DNA of 64,000 bases from the NCBI GenBank assembly GCA_910588615.1, contig CAJUOI010000006.1, forward strand, positions 4,732 through 68,731, read 5' to 3'. This document shows, in pieces, positions 44,141-52,226 of this stretch; position 1 is the stretch's first letter, and every line of letters starts with the position of its first letter. The DNA comes from an uncultured Christensenellaceae bacterium (GTDB taxonomy: Bacteria; Bacillota; Clostridia; Christensenellales; Borkfalkiaceae). Position numbers and translations under genes: made by a program. Under the pieces are notes generated by a model. It was not told the DNA's origin and ran no database searches. It saw only the letters and a list, made by a program, of their open reading frames with translations.

Positions 44141-44983
44141 CGTTTCTTTTTCTCTTACCGAAAACCCGCGGGTTTTCAGCCAGCTCAACGCGAGCGCGAC
44201 CCAGACTTCGTTACGCCGCACCTCTTCGGGAATTTCACCGTCGTTCACTTCGCGGTTGAGCACGGACGCACCGTGCCAGCCCTTTTCGAAGATATGCAGC
44301 TCGAAGGGCACGCCGTTCTCGCGGTACGCCTTTGCGGCAAGCAGTGCGTTCTCCACGGGCACGCAGTCGTCCTCGAACGTGTGCCAGATAAAGGCGGGCG
44401 GAGAATTTTTCGTAACGCGCTTTTCAACCGAGAGCATTTCGCGGAGCTCGGCGTTTCCGCCCGAAACAGTCTCCGCACTGCCGCCGTGCGTCTTTTGTCC
44501 CGTAGTGATCACGGGGTAGCTTAAAATCACCGCATCGGGACGCACAAGCGCAGCGTTCTTCCCCAGCGTCTCTTTCAGGCTCTTATCGCCGAACATCGTA
44601 GCCAGAAGCCCCGTCAGATGTCCGCCTGCGGAAAAGCCGATCGCCGCAACCTTCGTTTTGTCAACGCCGTATTTGTCCGCATTCAAGCGGATATAAGCCA
44701 TCGCCATGCCCGCCTCGATAAAAGGCACGGGATACGCCGCAAGAATCGTATAAACGAGCGTGAACGCCGCAAACCCGGCGCAGATAAAGCAGACGGCGAC
44801 GGGCTCCCCTTCGCGCTCGGAGATAAATCCGTATCCGCCGCCCGGAACGACGAGCATCGCGGGGCGGATTTTCGGCTTGACTTCGGTGAGCGGCTCCGGC
44901 GCGTACGCCGTTAAATAGCCGCCCGTGCGCCCCTCGCGCGGAATGCGGAAATATTCGTATAGGTCAATTTTTTCGCAAATCAT
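44135..44983 (-). CDS. Alpha/beta hydrolase (esterase/lipase, BD-FAE/acetylesterase-like)
   Basis: 282 residues from an ATG at 44983 with GAGAGGAGAAATT upstream; the frame extends to 45184 across rpsI and its terminator. Features: the oxyanion segment VVPGGGYGF, the nucleophile elbow GFSAGGHL (Ser), the acid in TFEDDCVPVENAL (Asp) and the catalytic His in EKGWHGASV. This combination is typical of acetylxylan-esterase-like or BD-FAE hydrolases acting on acylated glycans. There is no signal peptide, so action is intracellular. A terminator (45035-45062) separates it from rpsI. Confidence 0.85.
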   Translation of the reverse strand: MICEKIDLYEYFRIPREGRTGGYLTAYAPEPLTEVKPKIRPAMLVVPGGGYGFISEREGEPVAVCFICAGFAAFTLVYTILAAYPVPFIEAGMAMAYIRLNADKYGVDKTKVAAIGFSAGGHLTGLLATMFGDKSLKETLGKNAALVRPDAVILSYPVITTGQKTHGGSAETVSGGNAELREMLSVEKRVTKNSPPAFIWHTFEDDCVPVENALLAAKAYRENGVPFELHIFEKGWHGASVLNREVNDGEIPEEVRRNEVWVALALSWLKTRGFSVREKETV

Positions 44984-45034
44984 AATTTCTCCTCTCGGTC
45001 TGAACTTCTTTCTTTCCTTTCTCTTCTCCCCTAT

Positions 45035-45062
45035 GAAAAAACCGACTGCGTACAGTCGGTTT
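45035..45062 (-). terminator. Terminator of the rplM-rpsI operon
   Basis: ACCGACTG-TACG-CAGTCGGT followed by TTTTTC on the minus strand, just after the rpsI stop. Confidence 0.85.
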
Positions 45063-45069
45063 CGTTTCG

Positions 45070-45483
45070 TTATCTCTTCGAGAACTGCGGTGCGCGGCGT
45101 GCCTTCTTCAAGCCGTACTTCTTGCGTTCCTTGACGCGAGGGTCTCTCGTGAGGAAGCCCGCTTTTTTCAATGCGGCACGGCAATCGGGTTCCGCCTGCA
45201 AAAGCGCTCTTGCAATACCCAAGCGGATCGCGCCCGCCTGACCCGTGTATCCGCCGCCGATGACGTTGACGATAATATCGTACTTCCCGTCCGCCTTAAC
45301 TTCGTTCAGCGGCTGTTTTACAATGTATTGAAGCGTGCCCATGGGGAAATAATCTTCGAGAGTGCGGTCGTTGATTTCGATTGCGCCGCTGCCTGCGGGA
45401 ATCAAACGCACACGTGCGATCGCCTTCTTCCTTCTGCCCGTGCCCCAAAATTGAATTTTCTTTTTCAAATTCGTTTTCGCCAT
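45070..45483 (-). CDS. rpsI: 30S ribosomal protein S9
   Basis: 137 residues. FWGTGRRKKAIARVRLIPAGSG, then GGGYTGQAGAIRLGIARALL, and the C-terminal DPRVKERKKYGLKKARRAPQFSKR, whose last Lys-Arg contacts the P-site tRNA. All are standard S9 features. It lies 12 bp after rplM, the universal partner. AAGGAGAATCGG is the ribosome site. Confidence 0.97.
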   Translation of the reverse strand: MAKTNLKKKIQFWGTGRRKKAIARVRLIPAGSGAIEINDRTLEDYFPMGTLQYIVKQPLNEVKADGKYDIIVNVIGGGYTGQAGAIRLGIARALLQAEPDCRAALKKAGFLTRDPRVKERKKYGLKKARRAPQFSKR

Positions 45484-45495
45484 GACCGATTCTCC

Positions 45496-45927
45496 TTAAA
45501 ATAATTTCAGCACTTCGGGCTTCTGCGCCGCATGGTTGTGCTCCGCGCCTTTGAATACGCGCAGTTTCTTGATCATCTGTCTGCCGAGGGAGTTCTTGGG
45601 AAGCATTCCCTTGACCGCCTCGTAAACCGCCAGATCGCTGCGTTCGGCCATCAGCTTACCGTAGGAAATTTCTTTGAGTCCGCCGATATAGCCCGTATGA
45701 TAACGGTAAAATTTGTCTTCGTATTTTTTGCCCGTCAGAACGACCTTATCGCTGTTGAGAATGATAACGAAATCGCCCGTATCCACGTTCGGCGTGTAAG
45801 TCGGCTTATTTTTGCCGCGTAAAATCATCGCCACCTTGGAAGCAAGTCTTCCCAGCGGAATCCCCGCCGCATCGACGACGTACCATTTTCTTTCAACCGT
45901 CTGAGCGTTAGCCATATAGGTTTTCAT
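45496..45927 (-). CDS. rplM: 50S ribosomal protein L13
   Basis: 143 residues from the ATG at 45927 (MKTYMANAQTVERKWYVVDA), with AAGGAGTTACGG upstream; the frame reaches 45990 but the extra residues lie in the leader. L13 features: GRLASKVAMILRGKNKPTYTPNVDTGD, YRHTGYIGGLKE and AVKGMLPKNSLGRQMIKKLRVF. First gene of rplM-rpsI. The leader between promoter and start (about 70 nt) holds a GGGAAAAG/CTTTTCC inverted repeat that may be an L13-type autoregulatory leader. Confidence 0.97.
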   Translation of the reverse strand: MKTYMANAQTVERKWYVVDAAGIPLGRLASKVAMILRGKNKPTYTPNVDTGDFVIILNSDKVVLTGKKYEDKFYRYHTGYIGGLKEISYGKLMAERSDLAVYEAVKGMLPKNSLGRQMIKKLRVFKGAEHNHAAQKPEVLKLF

Positions 45928-46001
45928 AATCCGTAACTCCTTGCTTTTCCGCTCCGCTTCCGCCCCAGTGGGAAAAGGGCTTTTCCGCATCGCGCTTTTT
46001 C

Positions 46002-46030
46002 ATTATAGGACTTATAAAAAGTTCCGTCAA
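46002..46030 (-). promoter_or_regulatory. Promoter of rplM-rpsI
   Basis: TTGACG (46025-46030), 17 bp, TATAAT (46002-46007) on the minus strand. Confidence 0.85.
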
Positions 46031-46121
46031 GCTGTTTTGAGTTGAGATTTTAAGATTTTTTCGGAAAAATCGAAATTTTTTTGTTCGGGATTTCCCCTTT
46101 TGCGGACGGTTTTCGTTAACT

Positions 46122-47927
46122 TTACTCCAAAACCGCTTTGATCCTGCGCACGCCCGCCGAGCTCGACTGCTCCTTTACGATACGGAATTTGCCCAATACG
46201 CCCGTGCTTGCAACGTGCGGTCCCCCGCACATCTCCTTGGAAAACTCCCCGATAGAGTACGTCTTTACCGTATCGCCGTACTTGGAGTCGAACACGCCGA
46301 CGAAATTCTCTTTGCGCGCCTCTCCGATGCTCATTTCTTTATATACGACGGGAATATTCTCTCGGATCTTCTCGTTGACGAGGTTTTCCACTGCCCCGAT
46401 TTCCTCTTCCGTCATGGGGCGGGGGAAGTTGAAATCGAAGCGCATACGCTCGTCGGTGATGTTGCTGCCCTTCTGGTTGCAATCGGGGGAGAGCACCTGC
46501 TTTAACGCCGCGTTCAGAAGGTGCGTTGCGGTATGGTAGGCGGTCGCCTTTTCCGAATGGCTCTCCAAGCCCCCCTTCGCCTCGCCCTTATTCAGCACGC
46601 GGCTCTTTTCCTGATGCTCCTTAAAGGCTGCGTCGAAGCCCGCCGTGTCCACGCTCAGTCCGTGCTCTGCGGCAAGCTCCTCGGTAAGCTCGAGCGGGAA
46701 GCCGTACGTATCGTACAGGCGGAACGCCTGCTTGCCGCCGATCACCTTCTCGTCCTTGTAGGCGGGGTTGTTCTTCCTCATGAACTCGTTCTTGCGCGCG
46801 ATGCCCTGAATGCACTTGTCAAACTCCTTTATTCCCTGCGCAAGCGTCGCCTCGAAACGGGTTGCCTCCTTCTTCATTTCATCGAGCACGTAGCCCCTCT
46901 TTTCCTTTAATATAGGATACGCCTCGCCGTAGACGTCGTCGATAAAGATTTCCGCCGCCGCAAGCATGGCGTCCGACGATACGCCGAGCGAACGGCAATA
47001 ACGGATGGCGCGGCGCATGAGACGGCGCAGAATGTAGCCCGCCCCCACGTTGGAGGGAAGAATGCCCTGCTCGTCGCCGATGAGCATGACTGCCGTGCGC
47101 GTATGGTCGGCAACGATGCGCATCGCCTTTTGCGCCTCTCCGCCCGCGGCGTAGCTCTTGCCCGCAAGGCTTTCGAGCTTTTCAATGACGGGCAGGAACA
47201 GGTCGGTCTGATAGCCGTCGGTAAGCCCGTTTAAAAACAGCAGCATTCTGTCGAAGCCGAAGCCCGTATCCACGTTCTTGTTTTCAAGAGGCTCGTAGCC
47301 GGTTTCCGTCTTTTTGTACTGCATATACACGTCGTTGCCGATTTCCACGTAGTCGTCGGGAAAGACGGGGTTGTCCTTGTTTTTAATGGGATAAAACCAC
47401 TCGTTGTCCGGTCCGCAAGGCGTGCCGACCGTCCCCTCGAGCTCCCACCAGTTGTCCTCCTTGGGCAGGAAAAAGATATGGTCTTTTTGAATGCCGAGCG
47501 ACTGTAAGAGGGTTGCCGTTTCCTCGTCGCGCGGGGCGCTGCCGTTTCCCTCGAACACCGTGCAGCACAGCCTGTCCTTTTCAAACCCCAACGCCTTCGT
47601 TAAGATTTCAAACGACCACGCCGTCTTTTCCTTTTTAAAGTAATCGCCGAGCGACCAGTTGCCCATCATCTCGAAAAAGGTAAAGTGCGAGCCGTCTCCC
47701 ACCGAGTCGATATCCACCGTGCGCACGCATCCCTGCACGTTGCAAAGACGCTTGCCCGCGGGGTGCGGCTTGCCCAACAGGTAGGGCATTAACGGCTGCA
47801 TCCCCGCCACGTTGAACATAACGCCCGTCGAGCCGTCGCCGATCAGGGACACTGCCCCGATATTCTTATGCCCCTTGCTCTCGTAAAATGAGATCCATTT
47901 GTTTCTTAACTCTTTTGAAGTGATCAT
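46122..47927 (-). CDS. alaS: Short alanyl-tRNA synthetase (no C-Ala domain)
   Basis: 601 residues against about 870 for the usual enzyme. The class II catalytic core is intact (FNVAGMQPLMPYLLG, CVRTVDIDSVGDGSHFTFFEMMGNW, GFGFDRML). The editing domain is also intact, with HTATHLLNAAL and CGGPHVASTG supplying the zinc-binding His and Cys. The chain stops at the end of editing, with no C-terminal dimerisation/C-Ala domain. The core resembles the short AlaRS type of Patescibacteria and some Firmicutes. Its core is complete, so I read it as functional, possibly as the only AlaRS or as a second copy with an editing role. AGAAGGAAACG precedes the ATG. Confidence 0.88.
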   Translation of the reverse strand: MITSKELRNKWISFYESKGHKNIGAVSLIGDGSTGVMFNVAGMQPLMPYLLGKPHPAGKRLCNVQGCVRTVDIDSVGDGSHFTFFEMMGNWSLGDYFKKEKTAWSFEILTKALGFEKDRLCCTVFEGNGSAPRDEETATLLQSLGIQKDHIFFLPKEDNWWELEGTVGTPCGPDNEWFYPIKNKDNPVFPDDYVEIGNDVYMQYKKTETGYEPLENKNVDTGFGFDRMLLFLNGLTDGYQTDLFLPVIEKLESLAGKSYAAGGEAQKAMRIVADHTRTAVMLIGDEQGILPSNVGAGYILRRLMRRAIRYCRSLGVSSDAMLAAAEIFIDDVYGEAYPILKEKRGYVLDEMKKEATRFEATLAQGIKEFDKCIQGIARKNEFMRKNNPAYKDEKVIGGKQAFRLYDTYGFPLELTEELAAEHGLSVDTAGFDAAFKEHQEKSRVLNKGEAKGGLESHSEKATAYHTATHLLNAALKQVLSPDCNQKGSNITDERMRFDFNFPRPMTEEEIGAVENLVNEKIRENIPVVYKEMSIGEARKENFVGVFDSKYGDTVKTYSIGEFSKEMCGGPHVASTGVLGKFRIVKEQSSSAGVRRIKAVLE

Positions 47928-48047
47928 ATTCGTTTCCTTCTAATCTTTTTTTGTTTATCGTCGGCTCGTTTCGAAAGCGAGCAAGACAAGGAAAGCGCGG
48001 CTTTCCGCAGGGGGGAGTTATACCCCCCGTAAGCGACCCGAAAAAAA

Positions 48048-48073
48048 CGCCGCTTGCCGCCGTACGGCAACGC
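48048..48073 (-). terminator. Terminator after cysS
   Basis: GCGTTGCCGT-type arm pairs with GGCGGCAAGCG (one bulge), followed by TTTTTTT (48041-48047) on the minus strand. Confidence 0.55.
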
Positions 48074-49465
48074 TTATGGAGCGAGCCGCGTCAGTTCGTA
48101 TCCGTCTTTGGTATCCTTCACGGCATACCCCATTGCTTTCAGCTTATCGCGCAGTTCGTCGGATTTCGCCCAATCCTTTCGGGCGCGCGCGGTTTTACGC
48201 TCCTCTGCCGCCGCAAGCGCTTCCTGCGGGATCTCCTCTTTCTTGCCGTACGCCGCAAAATATGCCTCGGGCGTCTTTTTCAAAACGCCCAACAATGCGT
48301 ACGTCTTTTTGATTTGATTGGTCATCCTCCGCGCTTTGGGATCTCCTTCCGCAATCAAGCGCGACACCTCCTTGAAATAACCGAACAGGTCGGACAGCGC
48401 AAGCGCGGTATTGAAATCGTCGTTCATCGCCGCGTTAAACCTTCCGTCGATCTCTTCTTCGCATCCCGTCTCGTTCGGAAACCGCGCTTCCGCCTCCCCG
48501 ATCACGCGGTAAAAGCGCGCGATATGCGCCTCCGCCTCGGGAAAGAGCGCGTCCGTAATATTGATATCCATGCGGTAATTGTTGGAAAGCAGCGCAAATT
48601 TCAACGCGTCGGGAGAGTATTTGTCCAGCAGATCGGAGAGCAGCAGGCTGTTTCCGAGCGACTTGCTCATTTTCTGTCCGTTCACCTTGATCAGCCCGTT
48701 GTGCGTCCAATACTTTGCAAACTGCTTGCCCGAAAGAGCCTCGCTCTGCACGATCTCGTTTTCGTGGTGCGGAAAGACGAGGTCGCGCCCGCCGCCGTGA
48801 ATATCGATTTGGTCGCCGAACGCCACGCGGTTCATTGCCGAGCACTCGATATGCCAGCCGGGGCGCCCCCTGCCCCAAGGAGATTCCCAGAAGATTTCCC
48901 CCGCCTTTGCCGCCTTCCAAAGCGCAAAGTCGTAGGGGTTGCGCTTCGCCCCGTCGTTTTCCACGCGCACGCCGTCGAGCGCGTCCTCTACGCTTCTGCC
49001 GGAAAGCTTGCCGTATGCGGGGAAGGTGTCCAAATCGAAATACACGTCGCCGTTATCCGCCGCATAGGCGTGTCCCTTGTCTACGAGCTCCCGAATAAAG
49101 GCGATAATATTACCGATGTTTTCCGTCGCTTTCAACCAGAGCGTGGGCTCGTCGATTTCCGCACGGCGCATAACGGCGTTGATGTTCTCTATCATGGCGG
49201 CGGCGTATTCGTCGGCGGGAATGCCCGTTTCGCGTGAGCGGGCGATGATTTTATCGTCCACGTCCGTATAGTTTCGCGCGTACGTTACCGCAAACCCGAG
49301 CTTTTCGAGATATTTGCGGAACACGTCGTACACGATTGCCTGATAGGCGTGTCCGATATGCGCTTCGCCCGATACGGTAATGCCGCAGGCGTACATCTTT
49401 ACCTTGCCCGCTTCAAGCGGCACGAACTCTTCCTTGCGCCTCGTCAGCGAATTGTAAATTTTCAT
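48074..49465 (-). CDS. cysS: Cysteinyl-tRNA synthetase
   Basis: 463 residues. The first motif reads YACGITVSGEAHIGHAYQ, where most enzymes have CGPTVYDYxHIGNAR; the zinc Cys and HIGH are kept. Other landmarks are YTDVDDKIIARS, WGRGRPGWHIECSAM (second zinc Cys), FPHHENEI (zinc His) and GQKMSKSLGN. The C-terminal DALR/anticodon part ends in the usual Lys-rich helix and YELTR. It starts 12 bp after cysE, the same pairing as in Bacillus (cysE-cysS), and is expected to be co-transcribed. Confidence 0.96.
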   Translation of the reverse strand: MKIYNSLTRRKEEFVPLEAGKVKMYACGITVSGEAHIGHAYQAIVYDVFRKYLEKLGFAVTYARNYTDVDDKIIARSRETGIPADEYAAAMIENINAVMRRAEIDEPTLWLKATENIGNIIAFIRELVDKGHAYAADNGDVYFDLDTFPAYGKLSGRSVEDALDGVRVENDGAKRNPYDFALWKAAKAGEIFWESPWGRGRPGWHIECSAMNRVAFGDQIDIHGGGRDLVFPHHENEIVQSEALSGKQFAKYWTHNGLIKVNGQKMSKSLGNSLLLSDLLDKYSPDALKFALLSNNYRMDINITDALFPEAEAHIARFYRVIGEAEARFPNETGCEEEIDGRFNAAMNDDFNTALALSDLFGYFKEVSRLIAEGDPKARRMTNQIKKTYALLGVLKKTPEAYFAAYGKKEEIPQEALAAAEERKTARARKDWAKSDELRDKLKAMGYAVKDTKDGYELTRLAP

Positions 49466-49477
49466 ACTGTCCCTCGA

Positions 49478-50017
49478 TTAACGGCGTTCGATTTTTCTGC
49501 CGTCGATTTTTACGATTTTTGCAGGCACGCCCACGACCGTGGCGTAGGGCGGCACCGCCTTCAACACCACCGCGCCCGCGCCGATTTTTGCGCCTTCGCC
49601 CACGGTGAAGCCGCCCAGCACCTTAGCCCCGCAGGAAATAACGGCGTTCTTTTCCACCGTCGGATGGCGCTTTCCGCGCTCCTTGCCCGTGCCGCCCAGC
49701 GTAACGCCCTGATAGATGACGACGCCTTCCTTAACAACGGCGGTTTCGCCGATGACGACGCCCATGCCGTGGTCGATAAAGACGCCCGCCGCGATCTCGG
49801 CGGCGGGATGGATTTCGATTCCCGTTCTGCGCCGCGCAAACTGCGACACCATGCGCGCCGGAAGTTTTAAGTGCATTTTATACAGACGGTTGGCAAGCCT
49901 GTGATAACTGAGCGCGTGCACGCCCGCGTACGTTAACAGAATTTCGAATTTGTTCCGCGCGGCGGGGTCGTTTGCTTTTGCCGCGGCGATATCCTTGCGA
50001 AGCCTTGAAAAAAACAT
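49478..50017 (-). CDS. cysE: Serine O-acetyltransferase
   Basis: 179 residues, the short form typical of Gram-positives (EpsC/CysE). A helical N-terminal part (about 1-60) precedes the left-handed beta-helix of hexapeptide repeats: GIEIHPAAEIAAGVFIDHGMGVVIGETAVV, then GVVIYQGVTLGGTGKERGKRHPTVE and IGAGAVVLKAVPPYATVVGVPAKIV. The catalytic His in DHGMG and the acetyl-CoA Lys-Arg-His-Pro loop are present. It makes O-acetylserine for cysteine synthesis, matching its cysS neighbour. Confidence 0.95.
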   Translation of the reverse strand: MFFSRLRKDIAAAKANDPAARNKFEILLTYAGVHALSYHRLANRLYKMHLKLPARMVSQFARRRTGIEIHPAAEIAAGVFIDHGMGVVIGETAVVKEGVVIYQGVTLGGTGKERGKRHPTVEKNAVISCGAKVLGGFTVGEGAKIGAGAVVLKAVPPYATVVGVPAKIVKIDGRKIERR

Positions 50018-50068
50018 ATTATATAGTATGCGCGCGGGGATAAGAACGCCAGCCGGATCGGAACGCCT

Positions 50069-50689
50069 CTACTGCTTGATCGGCAAATTCGTTATTTTAT
50101 ATTCCGCAAGGCACGCGTCGCGCATTTCGGGATTGAAAATCCTCTGTTTTATCAGATATTCGCACACGACGTCGCGCACGCTTTCGTCCGAAAAGGAAAA
50201 CCCGCACACCGCAAACAAATTTTTCGTATCGTTTTGTGTCAGTCCGCACGTCAACGCCAGCGCGATCACGGTATTCTTTTCGGGATAAACTTTTCCCTTT
50301 ACGATGCTCCGCCAGATTTTCGGTTGAATATCCAGCTTTTCCCCCGCGCTTTCCGCCGTTTCTCCCGCCCGTTCCAGACAGGCGGGCAGCAGCTTCGCAA
50401 AGGTATATTTGCGGAAGGGGTCGCGCGTTTTGTCGCGGAAAGAACGGAACGCGAAGTGAAAGGTAAAATCCACGTCCGCAAGCCCCGCTTTGAACTTTTT
50501 TAACAGCTCGCCGCAGTTCTTCTGGTGGCAAAGGCGCATGATTTGGGAATCGCGCCTGTCGATATTGCCGTCCGCCCCCACGAACACGACCTCGGGCATC
50601 ACATAGCCATCGAGCGCGCTCAATTTGACGTAATCGGAATATTGCGCCGCAAAGTATTCGTCGAGCGCTCTCACGTATCCGTTTTCCAT
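50069..50689 (-). CDS. HTH-containing protein of unknown function, leaderless start
   Basis: 206 residues from the ATG at 50689 (MENGYVRALDEYFAAQYSDYV). The N-terminal 120 residues are unassigned and end in FRKYTFAKLLPACLERAGETAESAGEKL. From there an XRE-like unit runs on: DIQPKIWRSIVKGKVYPEKNTVIALALTCGLTQNDTKNLF, followed by the helical AVCGFSFSDESVRDVVCEYLIKQRIFN block. This C-terminal module (HTH, then a Leu/Ala-rich repeat like that of TPR-type HTH proteins) is found appended to varied N-terminal domains in Firmicutes. No Shine-Dalgarno is visible and the promoter -10 lies 7 nt from the ATG. Role unknown; regulation of a partner is plausible. Confidence 0.6.
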   Translation of the reverse strand: MENGYVRALDEYFAAQYSDYVKLSALDGYVMPEVVFVGADGNIDRRDSQIMRLCHQKNCGELLKKFKAGLADVDFTFHFAFRSFRDKTRDPFRKYTFAKLLPACLERAGETAESAGEKLDIQPKIWRSIVKGKVYPEKNTVIALALTCGLTQNDTKNLFAVCGFSFSDESVRDVVCEYLIKQRIFNPEMRDACLAEYKITNLPIKQ

Positions 50690-50696
50690 AGCTTTT

Positions 50697-50726
50697 ATTA
50701 TACCATACCCGTAAGACAAAATGCAA
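50697..50726 (-). promoter_or_regulatory. Promoter of the HTH gene at 50069
   Basis: TTGCAT (50721-50726), 18 bp, TATAAT (50697-50702) on the minus strand. The first A of the start codon is 8 nt from the -10 edge, so the message should be leaderless. Confidence 0.65.
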
Positions 50727-50827
50727 GCGATTCCCGCCGCCCCGCAGGAAAAAATGACGCGCGCAATCGCCCGTCCGACGGATCCGCCTGCACGCAAAAC
50801 CGTTCTTAAATCACATTATTTGCGGAA

Positions 50828-50893
50828 TTTTCACTAAAAGCGTGAAAAAATTTTATCAAAAGACTTGCAAACGCGGATAAAACATGATAAAAT
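50828..50893 (+). promoter_or_regulatory. Promoter and inverted repeat of the DeoR-type regulator
   Basis: TTGCAA (50865-50870), 17 bp, TAAAAT (50888-50893). Upstream, TTTTCAC-N7-GTGAAAA (50828-50848) is a perfect inverted repeat and a plausible operator for the regulator itself. Confidence 0.6.
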
Positions 50894-50969
50894 AAGTAAC
50901 GTATCGCGTTAATTGCCGTAACATAATGCGGCGGCGCACGAAAAAATAAAGGGGAAACCGGATAACGAA

Positions 50970-51728
50970 ATGAAGCGCAGACGAATCGACCAAATTGCAG
51001 AACTTTTAGACAAACGCGGAAAGCTTTCTTTGGATCAGCTTTCGGAATTTTTTCCCGACGTATCGCAGATGACCTTGCGGCGCGACCTGTTGATTTTGGA
51101 ACAGCAGGAAAAAATCATTCGCGTACGCGGCGGCGCCATGTCGGTGAAGGAAGTGCAGAAGGTGTCGGGCGAGGCATACGCCAAAAAGACTGCGAGCAAC
51201 ACCGACGCGAAAATCGAAATCGCGCAGAAGGCGGCAAGCCTGATCGACGAAAACTGCTCGCTCTTCCTTGACGGAGGCACGACCGCCATGTATCTCGCCA
51301 AGGAGCTGCCCGACTGCAACATCCACGTATTCACCAACGGGCTTGCCGTTGCCGTGGAGCTTGCAAAGAAAAAAAATATCGACGTAACCATGTTCGGCGG
51401 ACAGGTGTTGAAGGACAACCTTTCCACGGCGTCCCCCGCGGCGAAGGCGTATTTTGACAATACGAATTTCGAGCTCGCCATTATGTCCGCTTCGGCATTC
51501 ACGCCGGAAAACGGATTCTCCTGCGGATCGCAAATCGAGGCGGATCTGTTAAAACAGACGCGCAAAAAGGCGAAAGCGACGTACATGATGCTCGACAGTT
51601 CGAAGATCGGCAAAATCATGCCCTACACCTTCGCCCGCATGGAAGATATCGACGTGCTTATTACCGACGACGATTTCCCCGAGGAATTGAAGCAGTCCTT
51701 CGTAAAACAAAATATCGTTGTCATGTAA
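50970..51728 (+). CDS. DeoR/GlpR family transcriptional regulator
   Basis: 252 residues. The N-terminal winged helix shows IDQIAELLDKRGKLSLDQLSEFFPDVSQMTLRRDLLILE, the DeoR signature, then EKIIRVRGGAMS. The C-terminal DeoRC sugar-phosphate domain shows IDENCSLFLDGGTTAMYLAKEL, IHVFTNGLAVAVEL, MFGGQVL, and FELAIMSASAFTPENGFSC. Members repress sugar or sugar-phosphate use genes until an effector binds. The sensor retains the D-G-G-T-T phosphate loop. No target operon lies next to it in this window. AAGGGGAAACC precedes the ATG. Confidence 0.9.
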   Translation: MKRRRIDQIAELLDKRGKLSLDQLSEFFPDVSQMTLRRDLLILEQQEKIIRVRGGAMSVKEVQKVSGEAYAKKTASNTDAKIEIAQKAASLIDENCSLFLDGGTTAMYLAKELPDCNIHVFTNGLAVAVELAKKKNIDVTMFGGQVLKDNLSTASPAAKAYFDNTNFELAIMSASAFTPENGFSCGSQIEADLLKQTRKKAKATYMMLDSSKIGKIMPYTFARMEDIDVLITDDDFPEELKQSFVKQNIVVM

Positions 51729-51731
51729 TCA

Positions 51732-51792
51732 AAATCCCTTGCAATGCGAGGGATTTTTTATTAGCCGTCCGCTCCGCGCGGACGGCTTTTAA
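51732..51792. terminator. Two adjacent hairpins between converging regulator genes
   Basis: AAATCCCT-TGCAATGCG-AGGGATTT with a T6 run (51732-51762), then AGCCGTCCGC-TCCGC-GCGGACGGCT with TTTT (51762-51788). The first ends deoR; the second overlaps the stop of the minus-strand XRE gene. Confidence 0.8.
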
Positions 51793-52001
51793 TACTCTCC
51801 CAATCCCAAAACGTAGTTTGCGGAAACGTCGAGCGCCGAACACAATTTGGCAAACGTGTCAAGCGCGGGAAAAACGTCCGCTTTCATATATTTGGAAACC
51901 GTCTGCGCCGACACCCCGATTTTTTTCGCCAATTCTTTCTGCGTGATCCCGCTCCGCCGGATACATTCCCGCAACCGCAACTGAATGTCCGTTAATTCCA
52001 T
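51789..52001 (-). CDS. XRE family HTH regulator facing a small transcript
   Basis: 70 residues, one HTH_3 domain: IQLRLRECIRRSGITQKELAKKIGVSAQTVSKYMKAD, then VFPALDTFAKLCSALDVSANYVLGLGEY. GAGGGGGAGCG is the ribosome site. It is the closest relative in the window of the regulator at 40254. Directly upstream are three palindromes, ATATCGCATA-T-TATGCGATAT, ATCGTATAATATGCGAT and TTCTACCGTACGGTAGAA. They surround a consensus promoter that points the other way. Autoregulation and control of the divergent transcript are strongly suggested. Confidence 0.88.
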   Translation of the reverse strand: MELTDIQLRLRECIRRSGITQKELAKKIGVSAQTVSKYMKADVFPALDTFAKLCSALDVSANYVLGLGEY

Positions 52002-52035
52002 AAGCGCTCCCCCTCTTGCCGTTTATTTACAAAAA

Positions 52036-52115
52036 ATATCGCATATTATGCGATATTTTGCTTGACAATCGTATAATATGCGATTATAATATAATTATTC
52101 TACCGTACGGTAGAA
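52036..52115 (+). promoter_or_regulatory. Consensus promoter with three palindromic operators
   Basis: TTGACA (52062-52067), 17 bp, TATAAT (52085-52090), perfect sigma-A hexamers on the plus strand. Palindrome 1 (52036-52056, 21 bp, perfect) lies upstream of -35 and would overlap the regulator's own promoter. Palindrome 2 (52068-52084) fills the spacer exactly and has the same ATCG...CGAT ends. Palindrome 3 (52098-52115, perfect 18 bp, different sequence) covers the expected start site and may serve another protein. Confidence 0.75.
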
Positions 52116-52214
52116 CGTGTTTCGGGAATCATGAAAATTTCCCCCCCTAATGAAATTGATTTTTCCCGTTACGCGGAATGCGCGGCTGAAAGCCGCGCAT
52201 TCTTGCTTTGGTAG
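52097..52214 (+). ncRNA. Predicted small RNA or 27-residue micropeptide gene
   Basis: The promoter at 52062-52090 would make a transcript from about 52097 to a 12-bp hairpin (GAATGCGCGGCT/AGCCGCGCATTC, 52176-52202) followed by TTGCTTTG. The same stretch holds an ATG frame, 52131-52214, encoding MKISPPNEIDFSRYAECAAE then SRAFLLW, with GGGA 8 nt before the ATG. The hairpin lies inside the frame. Either a small RNA with an incidental frame or a micropeptide gene is possible. No similarity is recognised. Confidence 0.45.
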
Positions 52215-52226
52215 ACGGGTTGCGGG

